Positions 1-9,361 of a stretch of 54,653 nt of DNA are shown piece by piece (positions within the stretch are counted from its first letter, which is position 1; each line of letters opens with the position of its first letter). The notes under the pieces are model-generated. The model had not been told where the DNA came from, searched no databases, and saw nothing but the letters and a program-made list of their open reading frames with translations. Source of the stretch: Sphingomonadaceae bacterium (lineage in GTDB: Bacteria; Pseudomonadota; Alphaproteobacteria; Sphingomonadales; Sphingomonadaceae); contig JANYGC010000016.1 in assembly GCA_025359425.1 (NCBI GenBank), positions 1 to 54,653 on the forward strand, written 5' to 3'. The position numbers and the translations under genes were made by a program.

Positions 1-4
1 GACA

Positions 5-1522
5 CTACTGCCCGTACCTCGCCTCACCCGCAACCCGCACCGCCTCGCGTGCAGCCGCGATCAACGCTCCCGCCTTCGCCTCGCATTCGCGCTGTTCGTA
101 GGCCGGGTCCGAATCCGCAACGATCCCTGCGCCCGCCTGGACATGCAGCACCCCGTCCTTGAGCACCCCGGTGCGCAGCACGATGCAGCTGTCGAGATTG
201 CCGTCGGGCGCGAAGTAGCCGACCCCGCCGGCATAGGCCCCGCGCGTTTCGGGTTCGAGCTCGGCGATGATCTGCGCGGCGCGGACTTTGGGCGCGCCGC
301 TGACGGTGCCGGCGGGGAATCCGGCGAACATCGCGTCGATCGTATCGTGCTGCGCGGTGTCGAGCTGGCCGACCACGTTCGAGACGATGTGCATCACATG
401 GCTGTAGCGCTCGACCGTGTAGCTTTCGGTTACGGTGACCGACCCGGCGGTGGCGATCCGGCCAACATCGTTGCGGCCCAGGTCGAGCAGCATCAAGTGC
501 TCGGCGCGTTCTTTGGGATCGGCCAGCAGCGCGGCTTCGTTGGCGCGGTCTTCCTCGGCATTAGTCCCGCGCGGGCGGGTTCCGGCGATCGGGCGGATCG
601 TCACTTCGCCATCGCGGACGCGGACGAGAATTTCGGGGCTCGAGCCGGTCAGCGCAAAGCCCGGCAGGTCGAGGAAATAGAGGAACGGCGAGGGATTTAC
701 CCGGCGCAGCGCGCGGTACAGCGCGAGCGGGGGCAGGGTGAACGGGCAGGTAAAGCGCTGCGCCAGCACCACCTGGAAGATGTCACCCGCCGCGATGTAG
801 TCCTTGGCGCGCAACACCATCTCGCCATAGCGACCCGGCGGCATCGTCGGTGTGAGCACTGGTTCGGGCAGGGCGGCGTCGGTCACGGGCGCGACTGCCG
901 GGGCGGCCAATTTCCGCAATGCCTCGTCGATCCGGTCCTGCGCCGCCGACAATGCTGCTTCGGGCGCGGATGGCGATGGCCAGACCGGCGCAACCGCAAA
1001 CAGCTCGTCACTCAACCGGTCAAAGATCAGCACCAGCGCGGGCCGCACGAACAGCATATCGGGCAAGTCCAGCGGATTGGCAGGCGGGCGCGCCAGCCGT
1101 TCGATCAGGCCGTAAGTCTCATAGCCGAAATAGCCGACCAGACAGGCCAACACCGGGGGCAATTCGCCCGGAACCTCGAACCGGCAGGCAGCGACCAGCG
1201 CCCGCAGTTCGCTGACGCTGTCACCCGGCAGCGGCGCAAACGCCGCACGGTCATGCCGCCACTCACGGTTGAGCTCAGCCGCAGCGCCGTGCGCGCGGAA
1301 CACCAGATCGGGATCAAGCCCGAGCAGGCTGTAGCGCCCGCGCACCTCGCCGCCTTGCACCGATTCGAGCAGATAATCGCCGCGGCCCTGCTCGATCAGC
1401 TTGGCTGCAGCGCCGACCGGGGTTTCGCAATCGGCGATCAGGCGCCGCCAGATCAGCCCCGGCTGACCATCCGCCAACGCCGCCGCAGCCGCGCCCCAGT
1501 TCTCAGCCTGCGCCCCAGCCAC
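5..1522 (-). CDS. trpE: Anthranilate synthase component I
   Basis: Converts chorismate plus ammonia, delivered by the glutamine amidotransferase TrpG, to anthranilate, the first step of tryptophan synthesis in the cytoplasm. At about 505 residues it has the normal family length. The N-terminal part carries the LLES motif (about residues 51-54) that in known TrpE proteins belongs to the tryptophan feedback site. The C-terminal chorismate-binding domain shows NPSPFLYF (about 276-283) and PIAGTRPRG (about 311-319). I chose the GTG at 1522 because it lies 4 bases after the ppiD stop and removes an unrelated, low-quality N-terminal extension. It is the second gene of a ppiD-trpE unit; trpG and trpD probably follow outside the window. 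Confidence 0.95.
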   Translation of the reverse strand: MAGAQAENWGAAAAALADGQPGLIWRRLIADCETPVGAAAKLIEQGRGDYLLESVQGGEVRGRYSLLGLDPDLVFRAHGAAAELNREWRHDRAAFAPLPGDSVSELRALVAACRFEVPGELPPVLACLVGYFGYETYGLIERLARPPANPLDLPDMLFVRPALVLIFDRLSDELFAVAPVWPSPSAPEAALSAAQDRIDEALRKLAAPAVAPVTDAALPEPVLTPTMPPGRYGEMVLRAKDYIAAGDIFQVVLAQRFTCPFTLPPLALYRALRRVNPSPFLYFLDLPGFALTGSSPEILVRVRDGEVTIRPIAGTRPRGTNAEEDRANEAALLADPKERAEHLMLLDLGRNDVGRIATAGSVTVTESYTVERYSHVMHIVSNVVGQLDTAQHDTIDAMFAGFPAGTVSGAPKVRAAQIIAELEPETRGAYAGGVGYFAPDGNLDSCIVLRTGVLKDGVLHVQAGAGIVADSDPAYEQRECEAKAGALIAAAREAVRVAGEARYGQ

Positions 1523-1526
1523 CGGA

Positions 1527-3461
1527 TCAGTTGCTCCCCGACAGCTGGGTCTGCAGCTTGCGGATATTGTCTTCGTCGCGGGTGCTGCCAAGCTCGCTGC
1601 GGAAGCCACCGCGCAGCTGGTCGCCCAGTTCCTCGCCTTGCTGGCGGGCCAATTCCTTGTTGAACCCGTCGAACTGCGGGTCCTTGTCGTCAACCTTGCC
1701 GGGGATCACTTCGGTCACGGTGACCACGTACCAGCCGTGGTTGCGCCCGCTCTGCATCAGGCGAACCTTGCCCTTGGCCATGGCGAAGATCATCAGCAGC
1801 GGGCGCGCGGCGTTCTTGCCCTTTTTCTGGACTTCTTCGCGGTCCATGTCGACGTGATCGACCGGGGGCAAGGCAACCCCGAGCGAGGCCACCGCGACAT
1901 CGACCGGCACGCCTTTCTGGATCTGTGCCTGAACCTTTTCGGCAGCCGCTTTGGCCGCGGCTTCGCCCTTGGCGATGCGTGCGTCTTCGGTCACCCGGGC
2001 GCGGATTGTCGCAAGCAGCGGTGGGGCCGCAGGCGCGATGGTGCCGACATCGTAGATCGCGAAGGTCTTGCCGGCCTCCACCTCGGCCAATTGCGGCTGG
2101 CCGGTACCGTCCATCTGGAACGCCGCCGGGACGACCCGCGCGAGCTCTGCCGGGGCCGCAATGCCATCTTGTCCGAAGATCATTCCATTGGCGGTCAGCG
2201 GCGGGGTTTCGCTAACGGTCAGCCCGAGTTCCTTGGCCAGGTCGCCCAGCGTCGCGCCGTTGTCGAGTTCCTCTTCGATCTTTTCGCCGAAGCTGGCGAT
2301 TTCGATCTTGCGCTTTTCCTCGGTCAATTCCTTGAGCAGCTCGGGCTTGGCCTGCTCCAGCGTCTTGCCCGGGGTCGCTTCGCGCGCATCGACCCGCACG
2401 AGCAGCCAGCCAAGCGGTCCCTTGAACGGGCCAACCACCTTGGCGGCCGGCGCAGCAAACACGGCATTGGCGGCATCAGCCGAACTTTGCCCCGCGTAGG
2501 CGTCCCTGGTCAGGCTGCCGAGCTGGGCCACTGCCAGACCCTTCGTCTGCGCCGCTACCTCAAGCGTCTTGCCCGCAGCAACTTCGGCCAGCACCTGCCT
2601 GGCGGCCGCTTCGGTCGGCAGCACCATCTGCGACAGCTTGCGCTTGTCGGCCGCAGCGTACTTGGCCTTGTTCGCGTTATAGCGTGCGGCGATCTCCGCA
2701 TCATTGGGCGCAGCGGCGTCCTTCACTGCGGCGTCGGTAAAGGTCAGATAGCGGATCGTGCGCCGTTCGGGCAGGATGTAGTCGGCCTTGTGATCGTTGT
2801 ACCACGCGGTCACTTCAGCATCGCTCGGCGCAGTTGTCGGTGCGAACGCCGCCGGGGGCAGGGTGACAATAGCGCCGCGGCGGTGCTCGGTCAGCACCGC
2901 GACGTAGCGCGAAGTAACCTTGCGCGGCGATTTAAGCCCCAGCGAGTTTGACGTCAGCAAGAGTTTTGCCATCAGGACCTGGGTTTGCTCGCCGCGGAAG
3001 ACACCGTCGGTGGTCCCCTGCGAGGCCAGCAGCTGGCGGTAGAGCGCATTGTCGACCTTGCCGTCGGGGGTTTGGAGGTTGGGATCCTTGGCGATCTCGC
3101 TGTCGACCAGCCGGCCCCCCACGTAGAGTCCGTACTTCTCGCCCCATTGCATCACCGCTTTGCCATCCATGGCATAGGTGAGAACCTCGTTGAGGCCGTC
3201 CTGCGCGAGGAATTCCTTGATCGAGAGCTGCGGATTGCGCTGGCGCAGCCGCGCCAGAATGCCGCGAAACTGGGTGTCGAGATCGGTCGCGCTGATCTTT
3301 TCGCGGCCGACGCTGGCGACCTTGCTACCGGACGAAAACCCGCCGAAACTGGTTCCCGCGACGTCGCCCAGCGCGAATGCGATCCCGATGAGGCCGACGA
3401 ACGCCAGCGTGATCAGCACGCCGAACCTGGAATTGAAGAAACTGCGGAAGAATGTAAGCAT
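1527..3461 (-). CDS. ppiD: Peptidyl-prolyl cis-trans isomerase PpiD-like, SurA N-terminal domain
   Basis: Membrane-anchored periplasmic folding factor of 644 residues. The start MLTFFRSFF is followed by one transmembrane helix (about residues 12-32, FGVLITLAFVGLIGIAFALG). Next comes a SurA/PpiD N-terminal chaperone region that begins around KVASVGREKISATDLD and a parvulin-like PPIC region around residues 215-330. PpiD family proteins sit at the inner membrane and help secreted proteins fold as they leave the Sec channel, which fits the nearby secG. The upstream ATGs would add a proline-rich stretch that does not look like protein, so the ATG at 3461 is preferred. trpE follows after 4 bases. 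The parvulin domain is divergent, and isomerase activity is not certain. Confidence 0.9.
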   Translation of the reverse strand: MLTFFRSFFNSRFGVLITLAFVGLIGIAFALGDVAGTSFGGFSSGSKVASVGREKISATDLDTQFRGILARLRQRNPQLSIKEFLAQDGLNEVLTYAMDGKAVMQWGEKYGLYVGGRLVDSEIAKDPNLQTPDGKVDNALYRQLLASQGTTDGVFRGEQTQVLMAKLLLTSNSLGLKSPRKVTSRYVAVLTEHRRGAIVTLPPAAFAPTTAPSDAEVTAWYNDHKADYILPERRTIRYLTFTDAAVKDAAAPNDAEIAARYNANKAKYAAADKRKLSQMVLPTEAAARQVLAEVAAGKTLEVAAQTKGLAVAQLGSLTRDAYAGQSSADAANAVFAAPAAKVVGPFKGPLGWLLVRVDAREATPGKTLEQAKPELLKELTEEKRKIEIASFGEKIEEELDNGATLGDLAKELGLTVSETPPLTANGMIFGQDGIAAPAELARVVPAAFQMDGTGQPQLAEVEAGKTFAIYDVGTIAPAAPPLLATIRARVTEDARIAKGEAAAKAAAEKVQAQIQKGVPVDVAVASLGVALPPVDHVDMDREEVQKKGKNAARPLLMIFAMAKGKVRLMQSGRNHGWYVVTVTEVIPGKVDDKDPQFDGFNKELARQQGEELGDQLRGGFRSELGSTRDEDNIRKLQTQLSGSN

Positions 3462-3562
3462 TGTGCCGATCGCCAGACTAGAATGCGTCGCGTGCCACAG
3501 CTGGCGCGCGCTTCGTCGCCGGGCTTTAAGGATTCTTGCTCGCGCAGGCAATGGGGGCGGAT

Positions 3563-3605
3563 AATCGGGTAGTGGGTCAGTTTGAAATCGGGGTAGTGGG
3601 TCCAG
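3563..3605. repeat. Two near-identical direct repeats between ppiD and tpiA
   Basis: The 262-base divergent region between ppiD and tpiA holds two copies of a GGGTAGTGGGTC core, at 3567-3578 and 3591-3602, each preceded by AATC. The starts are 24 bases apart, a little over two helical turns. No open reading frame explains them. They could be an operator for either divergent gene, or a chance duplication. Confidence 0.55.
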
Positions 3606-3642
3606 GCAGGCCAATGTGGCGGACCGGCCTGTCGCAAGGACT

Positions 3643-3672
3643 TTGACAAGAGCGCGCTCGCTCGCCTAACCG
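3643..3672 (+). promoter_or_regulatory. Possible tpiA promoter
   Basis: A perfect TTGACA at 3643-3648 is followed after 18 bases by TAACCG at 3667-3672, about 50 bases before the tpiA start. The -35 box is strong and the -10 box is weak, so this is a plausible but unproven sigma-70-type promoter for the tpiA-secG run. Confidence 0.4.
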
Positions 3673-3723
3673 CGAGGCAATTCTGCCGCTGCAACGCGGC
3701 AGCGCTATAACAGGGAACACCCA

Positions 3724-4479
3724 ATGCCAAACCGGCCCTACATTGTCGGCAACTGGAAGATGAACGGCATGCGTGCCGCGCTGTCCGAAGCACGCGCGAT
3801 CGATCGCGGTGCCGCGCGGCACCCTGGCGTGCAGGTCGCCATTGCTCCGCCGGACACGCTGATCAGCCTGATGGCCGAAGCGGTCGAGACGATCAGCCTG
3901 GGCGGGCAGGATTGCCACGAGGCGGGTTCGGGCGCCTTTACCGGCGATGTGTCGGCAGCAATGCTCGCTGACGTCGGCGCCAGCTTTGTCATCGTCGGCC
4001 ATTCTGAACGCCGCGCCGGCCACGCCGAAACCGATGCGATCGTTCGCGCGAAGGCCGAAGCGGCGACCGCTGCCGGGCTGGGCGTAATCGTCTGCGTCGG
4101 CGAAACCGAAGCTCAGCGCGATGCCGGAAACGCGGAACAGGTCGTTACAATGCAGCTCGAAGGGTCCTTGCCCGATGAAGCTGGAACCCCCGGGCAAGTT
4201 ACCGTGGCATACGAGCCGGTCTGGGCAATCGGCACCGGGCGAGTTCCTTCGCTCGATGACGTCAGCGCCATGCACCGCGCGATCCGGGCGAAGCTCGAAG
4301 CGCGTTACGGCGCGCCGAGCGCGGGCGTGCGCATTCTCTACGGCGGTTCGGTCAATGCCGGCAATGCCGCCGAACTGCTGCACTGCGACGAGGTCGGCGG
4401 GGCATTGGTGGGCGGCGCCAGCCTGACTGCGGAGAGCTTTCTGACCATAGTTTCGGCGGCTGCGCCCGAAACCGACTGA
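3724..4479 (+). CDS. tpiA: Triosephosphate isomerase
   Basis: Interconverts dihydroxyacetone phosphate and glyceraldehyde 3-phosphate in glycolysis and gluconeogenesis. The 251-residue protein has the usual length. The catalytic residues are visible: K12 in GNWKMNG, H93 in GHSERR and E164 in AYEPVWAIGTG, with the phosphate-binding loop YGGSVN near the C-terminus. It is divergent from ppiD and followed by secG and pyrG on the same strand, an order I recall from sphingomonad chromosomes. Confidence 0.98.
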   Translation: MPNRPYIVGNWKMNGMRAALSEARAIDRGAARHPGVQVAIAPPDTLISLMAEAVETISLGGQDCHEAGSGAFTGDVSAAMLADVGASFVIVGHSERRAGHAETDAIVRAKAEAATAAGLGVIVCVGETEAQRDAGNAEQVVTMQLEGSLPDEAGTPGQVTVAYEPVWAIGTGRVPSLDDVSAMHRAIRAKLEARYGAPSAGVRILYGGSVNAGNAAELLHCDEVGGALVGGASLTAESFLTIVSAAAPETD

Positions 4480-4570
4480 GCCCGCGGGCTGACCGCCCGC
4501 CGCGCAGCGCCTTGCATAGTGTTGCGCGCGTGACTAGATGCGCGCCAAGTCATCCGAAATTGGAATTCCC

Positions 4571-4975
4571 ATGTCGCTGTTTATCTTTCTGACCATTACC
4601 CAGGCCATTGTCGCCGCGTTATTGGTCGGCGTGATCCTGGTGCAAAAGTCGGAAGGTGGCGGGCTCGGCACCGGCGGCAGCCCGGCGGGCTTGATGTCGG
4701 CGCGCGGTGCGGCCGATTTCATGACCCGGCTGACCGCGCTCCTGGCGACCATCTTCGTCGTGCTGTCGATCGTTCTCGCCGCACTGGCAGTCAAGTCGAG
4801 CGGCAACCGCACGATCGACGATTCGCTCAACCGCACGGTCGCTCCGGTGCAGCAGCTGCCCAGCGATCCGCTCGGCGGCGCGGCTCAGAATGGCGCGGTT
4901 CCGGGCACCTCGGCACTGGTTCCGGCCGCCAGCGTGACCCCGGCGCCCAGCGCCACGCCGACCAAAAAACCCTGA
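4571..4975 (+). CDS. secG: Preprotein translocase subunit SecG
   Basis: Small inner-membrane subunit of the SecYEG channel, 134 residues from the ATG at 4571. It has two transmembrane helices (about residues 2-22 and 52-72). They flank a cytoplasmic loop with the family signature VILVQKSEGGGLGTGGS and a following ARGAADFMTRLTA segment. The C-terminal tail after residue 80 is rich in Pro, Ala, Ser and Thr and is longer than in E. coli SecG, as is common in alphaproteobacteria. An upstream in-frame ATG at 4538 would add 11 residues that do not resemble SecG, so it is not used. Confidence 0.95.
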   Translation: MSLFIFLTITQAIVAALLVGVILVQKSEGGGLGTGGSPAGLMSARGAADFMTRLTALLATIFVVLSIVLAALAVKSSGNRTIDDSLNRTVAPVQQLPSDPLGGAAQNGAVPGTSALVPAASVTPAPSATPTKKP

Positions 4976-5084
4976 TTTCCGCTTCAGGAAGCTGATCCGA
5001 CCGCGCCGCTGAGCGGCCGGCCGGGCATGCACAACTGTGGATTGCCCAAATGGGCGCTTGCTCGCATCCCCCTGTACAGCTTAA

Positions 5085-6731
<1,647 letters not shown>

Positions 6732-7090
6732 TCTCACGGGCGACGGTTCCACCTCAAACAGGTCGAACGCACTATCAAATGACACGGTCGCTTTGGCGAA
6801 AAACCTTGCGTTTTTAGCCTCAAAAGCGTTTACCAACCGCTCGACGTCCGATTTATGACGCCGGTTCCGAACTGTAAGAGCGCGGTTTGGCGCGAATTCC
6901 GGTGGGAGCAAACGATTGCAGGCGGGGCTGTAAGCATTTGCTAGAAAATTCGGTGTAAGTGCCGATCTTGTTCTTGTCGTTTTTGATCGTCTTCTGCGAC
7001 CCGGACGATCAGCTATCGACAGGACGACGCGCAAGCGTCGTGGGGGTGGAACGCAAGTTCCACCCCCAAACCGTTGGTGCGGGCCCGGGC
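6732..7090. other. Gene-free gap between convergent pyrG and hsp20
   Basis: This is the only stretch over 300 bases without a gene in this compact window. It is visibly less GC-rich than its surroundings. I see no credible coding frame; the open frames across it are continuations of the pyrG antisense frame. It holds a small AAAAAC/GTTTTT hairpin at 6799-6815 and a pair of adjacent GCAA-loop hairpins at 7024-7067. The rest shows no clear promoter, repeat or RNA gene. Confidence 0.6.
7024..7067. terminator. Two back-to-back perfect hairpins with GCAA loops
   Basis: The first hairpin is ACGACGC (7024-7030), loop GCAA, GCGTCGT (7035-7041). Directly next to it is GGGGGTGGAAC (7042-7052), loop GCAA, GTTCCACCCCC (7057-7067). 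Both stems are perfect, and on the plus strand both loops are GNRA-type tetraloops. They lie between convergent pyrG and hsp20, so a bidirectional terminator or an mRNA 3'-end protecting structure is likely. No T-run follows on either strand, so a simple intrinsic terminator is not proven. Confidence 0.65.
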
Positions 7091-7558
7091 TTAAGCGGCT
7101 TCGCTTTTGGCGGTATCCTTCACCATGCTCAGCGTCTTCTGGGTGCCGACCGGGACCTTCTTCGGCTTCATTGCATCGGGCACTTCGCGGACCAGATCGA
7201 TCACCAGCAGCCCGTCTTCGAGATTGGCGTTCTCGACCCGGACATAATCGGCAAGTTCAAACCGGCGTTCGAACCCGCGCTGCGCGATGCCGACATGCAA
7301 GAACTGGCCGTCCGCGGCTTCATCGCCCTTCTTGCCCTGAACCACGAGCAGGTTCTGCTGCGCGGTGATGTCGATATCGGCGGGCTTGAACCCGGCCACC
7401 GCCACGGTGATCCGGTAGGCGTCGTCGCCGCGGCGTTCGATGTTGAACGGGGGGTAATTGTCGCCGCTGCCCGCGCTGCGCTGGTTCTCGAGCAGGTCGA
7501 ACAGGCGGTCGAAGCCGACCATGCTGCGGCGATACGGAGTGAAATCAAAACGGTTCAT
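7091..7558 (-). CDS. Small heat-shock protein, Hsp20/IbpA type
   Basis: ATP-independent holdase of 155 residues that would bind unfolding proteins in the cytoplasm during heat stress. It starts MNRFDFTPYRRSMVGFDRLFDLL, as IbpA-type proteins do. An alpha-crystallin domain (about residues 35-130) shows YPPFNIER, DDAYRITVAVAGF and a GIAQRGFERRFELADYV segment near the end of the core. A short C-terminal tail rich in Lys and Ala follows. The leader carries a sigma-32-like promoter and a ROSE-like thermometer (separate entries), so expression should rise with heat at both the transcription and translation levels. It is divergent from grxC. Confidence 0.95.
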   Translation of the reverse strand: MNRFDFTPYRRSMVGFDRLFDLLENQRSAGSGDNYPPFNIERRGDDAYRITVAVAGFKPADIDITAQQNLLVVQGKKGDEAADGQFLHVGIAQRGFERRFELADYVRVENANLEDGLLVIDLVREVPDAMKPKKVPVGTQKTLSMVKDTAKSEAA

Positions 7559-7646
7559 GGCAAAATCCTCAGCTTGAGCAATTGAGCGAGACCGGGACCC
7601 GCATTCGGCATCCCGGCGGCGTCACGCCTTGCGGACGATGACACCG
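7559..7646 (-). promoter_or_regulatory. ROSE-like RNA thermometer in the hsp20 5' leader
   Basis: The last hairpin before the start codon (7582 down to 7564 on the minus strand) is ATTGCTCA, loop AGC, TGAGGATT. The right arm contains the ribosome site GAGGA, 7 bases before the ATG. Pairing gives four normal pairs, then a G-G mismatch, a U-A, a U-U and an A-U. The left arm carries TTGCT. A U(U/C)GCU anti-ribosome-site with a G opposite G and weak U-U pairs is the established signature of ROSE elements in alphaproteobacterial small heat-shock genes. Two further hairpins lie upstream: CCGGGA/TCCCGG between 7616 and 7592, and a GGCG/CGCC stem before that. The 5' boundary is inferred from the promoter. 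Confidence 0.8.
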
Positions 7647-7652
7647 CATCCG

Positions 7653-7680
7653 ATGTATGGTAGCAAGACTGCGTTTCAAG
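7653..7680 (-). promoter_or_regulatory. Heat-shock (RpoH, sigma-32 type) promoter of hsp20
   Basis: On the minus strand CTTGAAA (7680-7674), a 13-base spacer and CCATACAT (7660-7653) closely match the sigma-32 consensus CTTGAAA plus CCCCATNT. Transcription would start near 7646 and give a leader of about 88 bases that holds the thermometer. The -35 box overlaps, on the other strand, the ribosome site region of grxC. Confidence 0.8.
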
Positions 7681-7690
7681 AGGAGCCGAA

Positions 7691-7954
7691 ATGACTGCGC
7701 CCAAAGTCGAAATCTATACCAAGTGGGGCTGCCCCTATTGCTCGCGCGCCATGGCGCTGCTCGACAGCAAGGGCGCCGCTTACGCAGAATACGATGTAAC
7801 CATGGGCGGCCCGAAGAAGGCTGAGATGCTGGAGCGCGTGCCGGGGGCAGCGACCGTTCCGCAAATCCTGATCGATGGTCAGGCGATCGGCGGCAGCGAA
7901 GATCTGGCGGCGCTTGACCGCGCGGGCAAGCTCGACGCGATGCTCGGCGGCTAA
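7691..7954 (+). CDS. grxC: Glutaredoxin 3
   Basis: Glutathione-dependent disulfide reductase of 87 residues in the cytoplasm. The dithiol active site CPYC is at residues 14-17 in KWGCPYCSRA. The TVPQI segment (cis-Pro loop) and the GGSEDL glutathione-binding segment follow at the usual places. An AGAGGAG ribosome site precedes the ATG. The stop codon is directly followed by the start of the nitrilase-family gene, and the DUF1178 gene comes next, so the three probably form one operon. It is divergent from hsp20. Confidence 0.97.
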   Translation: MTAPKVEIYTKWGCPYCSRAMALLDSKGAAYAEYDVTMGGPKKAEMLERVPGAATVPQILIDGQAIGGSEDLAALDRAGKLDAMLGG

Positions 7955-8770
7955 GTGATGCAACGTCTCGCCGTGCTGCAGATGACATCCGGGACCGACC
8001 CTTTGGCCAATGGTGCGGCCATGGTGCAGGCCGTCAACGCTGCCGAAATGGGCGGGGCGAGCATGTTGTTTACCCCCGAAATGTCCGCGATGATCGACCG
8101 CGACCGCGCCCGTGCCGCGCCGCAGATCGTCGGCGAAGCTGACAGTCCGGTGCTCGACATGGTGCGGGGTGCCGCGGCCCGCGCCGGAATCTGGGTCGCG
8201 CTCGGTTCGATGGCGGTGCTGCGCGACGACGGCCGCTGGGCCAATCGCAGCTTCGTCATCGACGGCAGCGGCGCGATTGCCGCGCGCTACGACAAGATCC
8301 ACATGTTCGATGTCGATCTGGCGACCGGCGAAAGCTGGCGCGAATCCAATGCTTATGCAGCGGGGGAAGGGGCGGTCACCGTTCAGACCCCGCTTGGCAA
8401 GCTGGGGCTGACGATCTGCTATGACCTGCGCTTTCCCGCGCTGTTCGAAGCGCTCGGGCGGGAAGCCTGCGACATCATCGCAGTGCCCGCTGCGTTCACC
8501 GTTCCCACTGGAACCGCACACTGGCACGTCCTGCAACGCGCCCGCGCGATCGAGGCGACCGCTTACGTCGTCTGCGCAGCGCAAGTGGGGCGGCACGACG
8601 ATGGCCGTGAAACCTATGGGCATTCGCTGCTGGTCGATCCGTGGGGCGAAGTGCTGCTCGATATGGGCGGCGAAACCGCTGCGCTCGCCTTTGCCGAGAT
8701 CGATCCGGTGCGGATCGCTGCGGTTCGCGCGCAAGTGCCGTGCCTGGCCAACAAGCGCCAGATCGCCTGA
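7955..8770 (+). CDS. Carbon-nitrogen hydrolase, nitrilase/omega-amidase-like
   Basis: Nitrilase-superfamily amidase of 271 residues. The catalytic triad is visible: E42 in LFTPEMS, K114 in RYDKIHMFD and C155 in TICYDLRFP. The KIHMFDVD segment resembles the Nit1/Nit2 branch, whose characterised members act on deaminated glutathione or alpha-keto amides. Its place directly after glutaredoxin would fit a role in glutathione repair, but that is inference. The start is either GTG 7955, directly after the grxC stop, or ATG 7958, one codon later. Confidence 0.92.
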   Translation: MMQRLAVLQMTSGTDPLANGAAMVQAVNAAEMGGASMLFTPEMSAMIDRDRARAAPQIVGEADSPVLDMVRGAAARAGIWVALGSMAVLRDDGRWANRSFVIDGSGAIAARYDKIHMFDVDLATGESWRESNAYAAGEGAVTVQTPLGKLGLTICYDLRFPALFEALGREACDIIAVPAAFTVPTGTAHWHVLQRARAIEATAYVVCAAQVGRHDDGRETYGHSLLVDPWGEVLLDMGGETAALAFAEIDPVRIAAVRAQVPCLANKRQIA

Positions 8771-8780
8771 CACTGGCGCC

Positions 8781-9245
8781 ATGATCGTGTTCGATCTTGC
8801 CTGCCGCCCGGACGGCCACCGCTTCGAGGGCTGGTTTGCGAACAGCACTGCGTTTGACGATCAGTCTGCGCGCGGGCTGGTGACCTGTCCGCAGTGCGGG
8901 TCTGCCGATGTCGCCAAGGCGCTGATGGCCCCGAGCCTGGGCCGCAAAGGCAACCAGCTTGCCGTGCCAACGAAGTCGTCCGCGCCCGGCGCTATGGCCA
9001 AGCTGCCGCCCGCGCTGCACGAGGCGCTAGGCAAGATGGCCGCGCTGCAGGCGCAGGCCTTGCAGCAATCGACCTGGGTCGGTGACCAGTTTGCCGCCCA
9101 CAGCCGCGCGATCCACTACGGCGAGCGCGCGGACGCCACCATCCACGGCCAGGCGACGATTGCCGAGGCCGAAGCGCTGATCGATGAAGGCATCGCGGTG
9201 ATGCCGTTGCCGTTCCCGGTCACGCCGCCCGACGAAGTCAACTGA
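8781..9245 (+). CDS. DUF1178 family protein
   Basis: A 154-residue protein of unknown function that I recognise as DUF1178. It opens with MIVFDLACRPDGHRFEGWF, and CPQCG (about residues 36-40) looks like half of a small zinc-binding site. Its N-terminal part resembles the FmdB-type zinc ribbon. The later part, around HAFHYG-type residues here SRAIHYGERADATIHGQAT, is the conserved family tail. It follows the nitrilase gene after 10 bases and precedes tRNA-Arg. The function is not known to me. Confidence 0.88.
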   Translation: MIVFDLACRPDGHRFEGWFANSTAFDDQSARGLVTCPQCGSADVAKALMAPSLGRKGNQLAVPTKSSAPGAMAKLPPALHEALGKMAALQAQALQQSTWVGDQFAAHSRAIHYGERADATIHGQATIAEAEALIDEGIAVMPLPFPVTPPDEVN

Positions 9246-9282
9246 TTGCCAGTCCGGCGCGGCGTGGCTATGCGGTCCGCGT

Positions 9283-9359
9283 GCGCCCGTAGCTCAGCCG
9301 GATAGAGCATCAGATTCCTAATCTGGGGGCCGGTGGTTCGAATCCACTCGGGCGCACCA
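9283..9359 (+). tRNA. tRNA-Arg, anticodon CCT
   Basis: A complete 77-base cloverleaf. Acceptor arms GCGCCCG and CGGGCGC pair perfectly. The D stem is GCTC/GAGC, the anticodon loop TTCCTAA gives CCT, and the T arm contains GGTTCGAATCC. ACCA with an encoded CCA end follows. It would read the rare Arg codon AGG. Only two bases separate its CCA end from the stop codon of the convergent anti-sigma gene. Confidence 0.97.
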
Positions 9360-9361
9360 TC

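Noticed and set aside
143..1663. Long plus-strand open frame across trpE
   Set aside because: Antisense to a clear TrpE; no start context and no family features.
9283..9359. tRNA-Arg as an integration (att) site
   Set aside because: No integrase, repeated tRNA 3' fragment or phage-like gene is in the window.
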